Shown: one piece after another, positions 1 through 5,747 of the stretch | How the letters are laid out: each line of letters begins with the position of its first letter | How positions within the stretch are numbered: the stretch's first letter is position 1 | Source: VGPE01 sp031431395 | GTDB lineage: Bacteria; Chloroflexota; Limnocylindria; Limnocylindrales; CSP1-4 | Length of the DNA: 6,813 nt | Reading direction: 5' to 3' | Assembly (NCBI GenBank): GCA_031431395.1 | Contig: JANPDJ010000127.1 | Coordinates: 1-6,813, forward strand | Position numbers and translations under genes: made by a program | The notes under the pieces: model-generated | Database searches by the model: none | What the model was told of the DNA's origin: nothing | What the model saw: only the letters and a program-made list of their open reading frames with translations

Positions 1-1
1 A

Positions 2-799
2 TCGTGGGCTGGGCAGCTGGTGTGTGAGTTGTCGGCGATCCTCGTTATCGCGATCGGGGACTTGGTGAAGCTGCTCCGGGACGGGGCCCGGATCGTCTCG
101 GACTTTGTCTTCCCGCTCCTCCTGATCGGATTCCTGGGCCCGGCACTCCAGGCAGGGTTCGGCTCGCCGGGCGGACTCAACCTCCAGACGTTCGTGTTCA
201 CCGGCGTCCTTGCCCAGACCGTCTGGCAGTCGGCCGCGCTGGGAGTCATCTCGTTGATTGCCGACCGCGACGAGGACTTCAGCCAGGAGATCTTCGTTTC
301 GCCCATCTCGCGCTACTCGATCGTGATCGGCAAGATCATCGGCGAGTCGCTGGTGGCACTGCCCCAGGCGATCGCGATCATCGCCTTCGGGTTCCTGCTG
401 GGCGTCCCAATGTCTGCGCCCATGCTGCTGGCACTCCTGGGCGTCGTTGCCGTGGTCGCCGTCTTCGGGGCCTCGTTCGGGATCATCGTCCTCTCGAACC
501 TCACGAACCAGCGGCAGGCGAACCAGATCTTCCCGTTCATCATGCTGCCGCAGTTCTTCCTCGCCGGCGTCTTCAACCCCGTCCAGAACCTGCCGTGGTT
601 CCTGGACCTGCTGTCGCGAATCGCGCCGATGCGCTACGCCGTGGACCTTGTGCGCAACGTCTTCTACGGCTTCGAGCCCTCCGCGGTGCGTGCCGTTTCG
701 GCCGGAGTGCCGGAGAACCTGGCGGTTATCGGTGCGATGTTCGGGGTCTTCATCGTGGCCGGGACGGCGCTCTTCGTGCGCTCGGAGCGCAACCGGTAG
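2..799 (+). CDS. ABC-2 type transporter permease, probably 5'-partial
   Basis: Membrane subunit of an ABC-2 family (DrrB/NodJ-like) exporter, which pairs with a separate cytoplasmic ATPase to move drugs, lipids or polysaccharides outward. Numbered from the GTG at 20 (259 residues), hydrophobic segments lie near residues 28-46, 56-80, 107-128, 134-158, 169-187 and 233-252, giving the six helices usual for the family. The conserved cytoplasmic stretch after helix 2 is present (DRDEDFSQEIFVSPISR, residues 82-98), as is the late block with PFIMLPQFFLAGVFNP at 172-187 and MRYAVDLVR at 204-212. The reading frame is open back to base 2 (SWAGQL precedes the GTG), and the helix-1 leader resembles homologues that start further upstream, so the true start is probably outside the window; GTG at 20 is the alternative. 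No ATPase partner is visible; one may lie to the left. The substrate cannot be inferred. The gene converges on the minus-strand operon. Confidence 0.9.
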   Translation, partial: SWAGQLVCELSAILVIAIGDLVKLLRDGARIVSDFVFPLLLIGFLGPALQAGFGSPGGLNLQTFVFTGVLAQTVWQSAALGVISLIADRDEDFSQEIFVSPISRYSIVIGKIIGESLVALPQAIAIIAFGFLLGVPMSAPMLLALLGVVAVVAVFGASFGIIVLSNLTNQRQANQIFPFIMLPQFFLAGVFNPVQNLPWFLDLLSRIAPMRYAVDLVRNVFYGFEPSAVRAVSAGVPENLAVIGAMFGVFIVAGTALFVRSERNR

Positions 800-810
800 G
801 TCGTTGCCGG

Positions 811-2175
811 CTACCCGGGCGGATCGAGCGCCGCAGCCAACGCCGGCCCGAATGGCGGCCTGAGGACGCCGTTCTCCGTCACGATCGCGGTGATCAGCGA
901 CGCGGGGGTGATGTCGCAGGCGGGGTTGACGACCGCTGTGCCCGGTGACGCGATGCGGGATCCGCGCACCACGCTGACGTCGGCGGCGTCCCGCTGCTCG
1001 ATCGGACTGGCTGCTCCATCGGCGACGTCCCGGTCCACGGCCGCGAGGGGCGCACAGACGTAGAACCGCACGCCATGATGGGCGGCGAGCACCGCGAGCG
1101 GGTACGTCCCGAGATCGCCGGTGGTGTCGCCGTTGGCGGCGATCCGCTCCCCGCCCACGACAATCGCATCGACGAGACCAGCCGAAAGCAGCGATCCCGC
1201 GGCAACGTCCGCGAGCAGCACGTGGTTGATACCGGCCGACGCCAGGTCAGCGGCGGTCACGCGGGCACCGCGCAGCGTGGGACGGCCCTCCGTCACATAC
1301 ACGAGCAACTCGCGCAGCGCCTGCGGCGCGTCGTCCGTCCAGGCCGGGATGGGCGCGCCACTGCCATGTGTCAGGATCGACACAGGTCGCCCGTTCGCGT
1401 CGGGTAGCAGCCCGACGACGGTCTCGGCGATCCGCCGGCCGGCTTCGACACTTTCCACGCCGATCGCTTCGGCCTCGAGGCGAAGGGCGTGCGCGGTCCG
1501 TTCACCCCCTTCTTCCGTTTCGGGTGCCGCTCGGGCCACCGTGTCGTAGCGGCGCATCAGCCGCTCGACACCCCACCGCAGCTGTTGCGACGAGACGCGC
1601 GAGTTGACCAGCGCGGCCGCCCGGACCTGCAGGATCGCGGTGCGAATCCCGGAGTGATAGGTCCGCATCTCGGCGGCCGCGAGCGCCAACGACATCGCTG
1701 CAGCCTGCCCGGGCACGGAGCCGCCCGGCAGCGCCATCCGGACGATCTCACGCACAAGATCGACCGGGGACGGGCACTCGACCTCCGCCACCTCGTCGGG
1801 CAGGCGATTCTCATCGACGATCACGAGAACGCCGTCCCTGACCTGAAACGGACGAACTCGTGCAGAACCCGGCGGCGTGATCGGCGCCGCCCGCGCGGCC
1901 CCGAGCGCAATCCAGGCCGAACCGTCCGCGGCCCCGGCCGCCTCGGCGCCAGGAGAATTGCCGGCGGTGGTCCCGTCTGCCTCCTCCACGTTCCCGCCCG
2001 CCTCCGCCCCGGGAGGCGCGGCCGCGGAGGGCGGGTTGAAGATGCCACTCGCGGCCTGCAGAGAGGCGCGGTTCACCGCAGCGACCGTGCCGATCGCCGT
2101 GCCGGCCGTCTGCACAACATCCTTCGCGAAGGTCCGGAAGAACCCGCGACGGCCGAGGTCCGGCGGCTGCGTCAT
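811..2175 (-). CDS. MtnA / eIF2B-alpha-beta-delta fold protein with altered catalytic residues
   Basis: This 454-residue protein belongs to the family containing methylthioribose-1-phosphate isomerase (MtnA), ribose-1,5-bisphosphate isomerase and eIF2B regulatory subunits. Residues about 108-450 follow MtnA order: VRPFQVRDGVLVIVDENRLP, an Arg-containing RVSSQQLRW (193-201), SILTH (266-270), TEGRPTLRGARVTA (295-308), GGERIAANGD (341-350), GTYPLAVLAAHHGV (356-369), and NPACDITP plus ITAIVTENGVLRPP towards the end. The catalytic Cys of MtnA (THCN) is Gly271 here, the catalytic Asp (GADRI) is Glu343, and the RGAPAIG phosphate loop reads LPGGSVPG (149-156), so MtnA activity is doubtful. Residues 9-14 (RRGFFR) resemble a twin-arginine motif; residues 48-105 are an Ala/Gly/Pro-rich linker. 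ATG at 2175 overlaps the upstream gene's TGA (ATGA), which fixes the start and implies translational coupling. It is the last gene of the operon. The fold is confident; the function is unknown. Confidence 0.88.
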   Translation of the reverse strand: MTQPPDLGRRGFFRTFAKDVVQTAGTAIGTVAAVNRASLQAASGIFNPPSAAAPPGAEAGGNVEEADGTTAGNSPGAEAAGAADGSAWIALGAARAAPITPPGSARVRPFQVRDGVLVIVDENRLPDEVAEVECPSPVDLVREIVRMALPGGSVPGQAAAMSLALAAAEMRTYHSGIRTAILQVRAAALVNSRVSSQQLRWGVERLMRRYDTVARAAPETEEGGERTAHALRLEAEAIGVESVEAGRRIAETVVGLLPDANGRPVSILTHGSGAPIPAWTDDAPQALRELLVYVTEGRPTLRGARVTAADLASAGINHVLLADVAAGSLLSAGLVDAIVVGGERIAANGDTTGDLGTYPLAVLAAHHGVRFYVCAPLAAVDRDVADGAASPIEQRDAADVSVVRGSRIASPGTAVVNPACDITPASLITAIVTENGVLRPPFGPALAAALDPPG

Positions 2176-3440
2176 GCGCGGACGAGACCTGCGAGGACGG
2201 GAGCAAGTCGCTCGTACTGCTCGATGCTGTTGTACCGCTGCGCGGAAATCCGGACGAACGTGATGGGTTCCGACACGCCATCGTCGCCGATCGGGCCGCC
2301 CGTGATCTCGTAGATGGGTACCTCGATCCGGTGCTCTCGGAACAGCCGCTCGTGGATCGCCGCGCCGGCGCCGCGGGGCAAGGCGGAACCCGGTCGTCGA
2401 AGCGGCACGGCCGCGAGGGAGCCGACCATCGCGTCGGCGACGAGAGGCTGCACGTCGAGTGCGTCGAGCAGGACGTCACGCGCCGCGAGCGCGAGCGCGT
2501 GGTTGGCGTCCATGAGTGCCGGCCAGCCGCCGGGCAGCAGTGAACCCATGAACGTGATCGCGGCACCCATCCCGAGGTAGGGCGTGGGGTCCTGCGTGGC
2601 CATGACGTCGTGCTCCAGGCGGAAGCGCGAACGTTCCGTCCGTGGGTCGTTGGCTCCGTGCCCGATCGCCAGCGGGCGGATGCCCGTCTGCCGATCACGC
2701 CGGACGTGGAGGAACGCGGCGCCCTTGGGGGCCGAAAGCCACTTGTGGCCGTTGCCCGTGTAGTACGCGGCCCCGATCGCGTCGAGTTGCAGCGGAACCA
2801 TCCCGGGCCCGTGCGCCCCGTCAACGAGCGTGTCGACGCCGCGAGCGGCCAGCTCCCGCACCAGTTCCGCGATCGGCAGGATGACACCGGTGGGGCTGGT
2901 GATATGGCTGAGGAGTGCGAGCTTCGTTCGTTCCGTGACGGTCGCGAGGATCGCGGCGACGACGGCGTCGGGGCCCAGGACCGGCAGCGTAATGTCGGCG
3001 ATGACGACCAGCGCGTCGGCGCGCTCCGCCGCGTACCGGAGCGCGTTCAGCGACGCGTTGTACTCCAGGCTTGTCGCCAGCAGTTCGTCGCCCGGGCGGA
3101 ACCGGATGGAGCGCAGCACGGTGCTGATCCCGGCGGTTGCGTTCGGCACGAATACGAGGTCGTCCGCATCGGCCCCGACGAAGGCCGCGAGGGCTGCGCG
3201 CGTCGCGTCCATGAGGGCCGGGAGTTGCCGGCCCAGGAAGTCGATGGGTTCGGCTTCCATCGCATCGCGCCATGCCTGCTGTGCCGCGAGAACGGGTCGC
3301 GGGCAGGCCCCGCACGACCCGTGGTTGAGGAACGTGATCGCCGGGTCGAGTCCCCAGGCAGAAGCGCCGGCGGCTCCAGGAACGGTCGCATCCGCGGCGC
3401 TGCCCGCGTCTTGAGGAGCTTTGCCGGCCACGCGCATCAC
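2172..3440 (-). CDS. Class-V PLP-dependent enzyme, isopenicillin-N-epimerase-like
   Basis: A fold-type I, pyridoxal-phosphate enzyme of aminotransferase class V, 422 residues, a normal length for the group. It is closest in style to proteins labelled isopenicillin N epimerase (CefD-like) or cysteine-desulfurase-like. The diagnostic opening FLNHGSCGACPRPV is at residues 37-50. The cofactor phosphate region is NATAGIST (100-107). Asp207 in LVDGAHGPGM should contact the pyridine nitrogen, and Lys233 in TGNGHKWL should form the Schiff base. Arg398 in FVRIS is placed to bind a substrate carboxylate. Residues 1-28 are an Ala/Gly-rich tail. The start is GTG at 3440 (GTGA overlap with the upstream dppF-like stop); the next codon is ATG (3437), an equally possible start giving a 1-bp overlap. 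No strong Shine-Dalgarno is visible, so translation is probably coupled. The reaction could be racemisation, transamination, desulfuration or beta-elimination on an amino compound; the sequence does not decide. Nothing here suggests beta-lactam synthesis, so the epimerase name is a family label only. Confidence 0.92.
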   Translation of the reverse strand: MMRVAGKAPQDAGSAADATVPGAAGASAWGLDPAITFLNHGSCGACPRPVLAAQQAWRDAMEAEPIDFLGRQLPALMDATRAALAAFVGADADDLVFVPNATAGISTVLRSIRFRPGDELLATSLEYNASLNALRYAAERADALVVIADITLPVLGPDAVVAAILATVTERTKLALLSHITSPTGVILPIAELVRELAARGVDTLVDGAHGPGMVPLQLDAIGAAYYTGNGHKWLSAPKGAAFLHVRRDRQTGIRPLAIGHGANDPRTERSRFRLEHDVMATQDPTPYLGMGAAITFMGSLLPGGWPALMDANHALALAARDVLLDALDVQPLVADAMVGSLAAVPLRRPGSALPRGAGAAIHERLFREHRIEVPIYEITGGPIGDDGVSEPITFVRISAQRYNSIEQYERLAPVLAGLVRA

Positions 3441-4606
3441 GACCAGCGCAGGTCCGATCCCAGTGCCGACAGCGTCCCACCCGAGACGTCCTCAGCCCGA
3501 TGGCACGCCACCTGATCGCCGGGGAGCCGGCCCGGGGCGGCCACCTCGCGCAGCAGCGGATCCTCCGCCCGGCAGCGGTCGATCGCCACGGGGCACCGGC
3601 TGGCGAAACGGCATCCGGCCGGCGGGTGGATCGGGCTGGGCACTTCGCCGTGAAGGACGATCCGTCGTCGCGCCCGCTCGATGGTGGGGTCCGGGATGGG
3701 CGCTGCGGAGAAGAGGCTTCTCGTGTACGGATGCAGCGGGGCGCGATAGAGCGACTCCCGCTCCGCCATCTCCACGATCCGTCCCAGGTACATGACTGCC
3801 ACCCGGTGGCACATGTTGCCGATCACGGCGAGGTCGTGGCCGATCAGGAGATAGGTGAGACCCAACTGGTGTTGCAGGTCCACGAGCAGACGGAGGATCT
3901 GCGCCTGGATGGACACGTCCAGTGAGGACACGGGCTCATCCAGCACGATGAGATCCGGGTTCGGGGCGAGTGCACGGGCGATCGCGATCCGCTGGCGCTG
4001 GCCACCCGAGAATTCGTGCGGGTAGCGCGACACCTGCTCCCGCCTGAGGCCGACGAGATCCATCAGCTCCGCGACGCGGGCACCACGCTGTTCCGGCGGC
4101 CCGATGTGATGGATCGCCAGGCCCTCGCCGATGAGCGCTCCCACCGTCATCCTGGGATTGAGCGACAGGAAGGGATCCTGGAACACGATCTGGAAGCGCT
4201 GGCGAAGCGACCGAAGCTCACGCTGGGGAAGCGTGGCGATGTCGACACCGTCGAACCGCACTTGCCCGGCCGTTGGCCGATACAGGCCCGCAATGACCCG
4301 GCCCAGGGTGGACTTGCCGCAACCTGTCTCGCCGACGAGTCCCAGGGTTTCGCCACGCCGGATCGACACGGACACTCCGTCGAGCGCATGAACCACTTCG
4401 CGGTGGTTCCGCAGCAGCGTCGTCCGGCTGACGGGGAAGTGCATCTGGACGTCGCGCGCATCGACCAGGGGGACATCGTTGCCCGCGACCGGCGCGGCGA
4501 AGCCCCCGAGGCGGCCTGCGGCGCTCGGCGCAGTCGGCGCGGTCGGCGCGGTCGGGTCAGTCGGCGAGTTCTGCGCACCGGATCCGGGCGCGATCTGCTC
4601 CGTCAC
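3437..4606 (-). CDS. dppF: Peptide ABC transporter ATP-binding protein, DppF/OppF type
   Basis: One of two cytoplasmic ATPases driving a peptide/nickel-family importer, 389 residues. Walker A is GETGCGKST (92-100, Lys98), the Q-loop Gln is 143 in VFQDPFLSLNP, the signature is FSGGQRQR (199-206), Walker B is LIVLDEP with Glu224, and the switch His is 257 in LIGHDL. The C-terminal oligopeptide-transporter domain starts at HPYTRSLF (292-299). It carries four cysteines (332, 338, 345, 368) in the CxxxxxCxxxxxxC...C pattern reported to bind an iron-sulfur cluster in related transporters. The frame is open back to 4765, but GTG at 4606 is preferred: it forms a GTGA overlap with the stop of the preceding ATPase, and the residues upstream of it match no family sequence. 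Residues 15-29 are a PTA-rich linker made by a 9-bp repeat. Dpp, Opp and related systems cannot be told apart here, so the symbol is a type label. Confidence 0.94.
   Translation of the reverse strand: MTEQIAPGSGAQNSPTDPTAPTAPTAPSAAGRLGGFAAPVAGNDVPLVDARDVQMHFPVSRTTLLRNHREVVHALDGVSVSIRRGETLGLVGETGCGKSTLGRVIAGLYRPTAGQVRFDGVDIATLPQRELRSLRQRFQIVFQDPFLSLNPRMTVGALIGEGLAIHHIGPPEQRGARVAELMDLVGLRREQVSRYPHEFSGGQRQRIAIARALAPNPDLIVLDEPVSSLDVSIQAQILRLLVDLQHQLGLTYLLIGHDLAVIGNMCHRVAVMYLGRIVEMAERESLYRAPLHPYTRSLFSAAPIPDPTIERARRRIVLHGEVPSPIHPPAGCRFASRCPVAIDRCRAEDPLLREVAAPGRLPGDQVACHRAEDVSGGTLSALGSDLRWS
4525..4568. repeat. In-frame 9-bp tandem repeat, about 4.9 copies
   Basis: Units of the form tcggcgcgg lie head to tail: tcggcgcag, tcggcgcgg, tcggcgcgg, tcgggtcag, then a partial tcggcgag. 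Two units are identical; the others differ at one to three bases. The unit length is a multiple of three, so on the minus strand it encodes the Pro-Thr-Ala-rich linker near the N-terminus of the DppF-type ATPase (residues 15-29) without breaking the frame. Copy number may vary between strains through slippage. Confidence 0.8.
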
Positions 4607-5664
4607 GCGGTGGTGCTCGACGAGCCCACGGCCGATGAGCCGGCACCGGCAAGGCTGCGCTGATTCCAGCAGGCGGCGCGATGGTCCGCCTCCTCCGGCG
4701 TCAGGACGGGCAGCTCCGTCAGGCACGGGTCCGTCGCGAAGGCGCACCGGGGCGCGAAGGAGCATCCGGGTTCCACGCGCAGAAGGTCAGGCGGCTGACC
4801 CGGGATGGTCTGGAACTCCCCCGGGGTGATCCGGTCAACACGTGGGACGCATTCGAGGAGTCCCACCGTGTACGGATGATGCGGATCCTCGAAGAGCTCG
4901 TTGCGGGGCGCGAATTCCACCATCCGTCCCGCGTACATCACGGCGACACGGTCCGCCAGCCCGGCGACGATGCCGAGGTTGTGCGTGATCAGGATGGTCG
5001 CGGTGTTCATCTCCCGGCTCAGCGTCGCGATCAACTCGAGGATCTGCGCCTGGACCGTGGAGTCGAGTGCGGTGGTGGGCTCGTCGGCGATGAGCAGCGC
5101 CGGACGGCAGGCGATCGCCAGCGCGATCATCACGCGCTGGCGCATCCCGCCGGAGAGCTGATGGGGGTAGGCACGGAAGCGGCTCTCGGGTTCCGGGATA
5201 CCCACCGCTTCGAGAAGTTCGATGCTGCGGTCCCGGGCGGCGCGGCCGTGCAGGCCCAGGTGCACAGCGAGAAGTTCGGTCAGGTGTTCGCCGGCGGTCA
5301 TCAGGGGATTCAGGGAGGCCGAGGGATCCTGGGGGATCAGCCCGATCTGGCGCCCGCGGATCTTCTCCATCTGGCGTTCCGTTCGCGCAAGCAGGCTCTC
5401 TCCGTTGAAGAGGATTTCGCCGCCGCGGATCTCGCCACTCGTCGGCAGCATTCGCAGAATCGACATTGCCGTGGCGGTCTTGCCGGAACCGCTCTCGCCG
5501 ACCAGGGCGAGGGTTTCGCCCTGCCGGAGTGAGAAGGACACGTCGCGGACGGCCCGGACCTCGCCGCGTCTCGTGAAGAACGAGGCGCTCAGGCCACGGA
5601 CGTCGAGGACCGGCGTCGTCGTGTCGGACGCCTGCGTGGTGAGTCGATCGGCCTGGAGGGTCAT
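4603..5664 (-). CDS. dppD: Peptide ABC transporter ATP-binding protein, DppD/OppD type
   Basis: The first of the paired importer ATPases, 353 residues, a typical length. It should hydrolyse ATP with the DppF-type partner encoded next, docked on two permeases not seen here. Walker A is GESGSGKT (56-63, Lys62), the Q-loop is IPQDPSASLNP (Gln112), the signature is LSGGMRQR (170-177), Walker B is LLIADEP with Glu195, and the switch His is 228 in LITHNLG. The C-terminal domain opens at HPYTVGLLECVPR (263-275) and holds cysteines 301, 307, 314 and 332 in the spacing associated with an iron-sulfur site in this family. The stop overlaps the next gene's GTG by 4 bp. The ATG at 5664 has no convincing Shine-Dalgarno; its leader is C-rich in the mRNA and follows a strong stem-loop, so expression may be set separately from the binding-protein gene. 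The tail is Ser/Ala-rich (337-353). The symbol is a type label; OppD is equally possible. Confidence 0.94.
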   Translation of the reverse strand: MTLQADRLTTQASDTTTPVLDVRGLSASFFTRRGEVRAVRDVSFSLRQGETLALVGESGSGKTATAMSILRMLPTSGEIRGGEILFNGESLLARTERQMEKIRGRQIGLIPQDPSASLNPLMTAGEHLTELLAVHLGLHGRAARDRSIELLEAVGIPEPESRFRAYPHQLSGGMRQRVMIALAIACRPALLIADEPTTALDSTVQAQILELIATLSREMNTATILITHNLGIVAGLADRVAVMYAGRMVEFAPRNELFEDPHHPYTVGLLECVPRVDRITPGEFQTIPGQPPDLLRVEPGCSFAPRCAFATDPCLTELPVLTPEEADHRAACWNQRSLAGAGSSAVGSSSTTA

Positions 5665-5666
5665 GC

Positions 5667-5698
5667 GGGTGGTGGGATCCCGGGATGAGGGGGAGGGG
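5667..5698 (+). other. G-run cluster, potential G-quadruplex motif
   Basis: Five runs of three or more G occur on the + strand within 32 bases (5667-5669, 5674-5676, 5682-5684, 5689-5693, 5695-5698), with spacers of 4, 5, 4 and 1 bases. This satisfies the simple G3 N1-7 quadruplex rule. The G-rich strand is the template for the minus-strand operon, so the mRNA here is C-rich and G-poor, directly before the dppD-type start. The pattern is seen; any function is inference, and such patterns arise by chance in GC-rich DNA. Confidence 0.4.
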
Positions 5699-5702
5699 AG
5701 TG

Positions 5703-5730
5703 GCAGGCCCCCGCGGGAGCGGGGGCCTGC
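5703..5730 (-). terminator. Intergenic stem-loop after the binding-protein gene (attenuator or processing hairpin)
   Basis: A perfect 12-bp inverted repeat, gcaggcccccgc / gcgggggcctgc, encloses a 4-base loop and begins 17 bases after the stop of the solute-binding-protein gene. There is no T-tract on the minus strand downstream; a C-rich stretch follows instead. It is therefore not a classical intrinsic terminator. In binding-protein transporter operons a hairpin at this place commonly protects the upstream mRNA and lowers expression of the downstream ATPases, so partial termination or mRNA stabilisation is the likely role. The hairpin is certain; its role is inferred. Confidence 0.6.
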
Positions 5731-5747
5731 ATCGACGCGTTGGAGCG

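Noticed and set aside
795..815. Terminator hairpin between the convergent genes
   Set aside because: Only 5 base pairs with an 11-base loop and no T-tract on either strand; too weak to call.
811..2175. Naming this gene mtnA
   Set aside because: The fold matches, but the catalytic Cys and Asp and the phosphate loop are all changed, so the methionine-salvage assignment is not supported.
2134..2175. Calling a definite Tat signal peptide on the MtnA-fold protein
   Set aside because: The twin arginines are there, but a Lys-Asp pair interrupts the following stretch and no AxA cleavage site follows; an exported protein of this fold would be very unusual.
1489..2313. + strand open frame (274 codons) across the MtnA-fold gene start
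   Set aside because: Low-complexity Arg/Gly-rich translation that crosses the boundary of two supported minus-strand genes; no domain seen.
2610..3515. Long + strand open frame (301 codons) opposite the PLP enzyme
   Set aside because: It lies antisense to a gene with complete family motifs; its translation is Arg/Gly/Ala-rich with no recognisable domain, typical of spurious frames in GC-rich DNA.
4607..4765. Longer N-terminus for the DppF-type ATPase, starting at 4765
   Set aside because: It would overlap the preceding ATPase gene by over 160 bases with non-homologous, Arg/Gly-rich sequence; GTG at 4606 gives the GTGA overlap repeated elsewhere in this operon.
4681..5532. Long + strand open frame (283 codons) opposite the DppD-type ATPase
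   Set aside because: The opposite strand carries Walker A, signature and Walker B motifs in order; this frame only mirrors that codon pattern.
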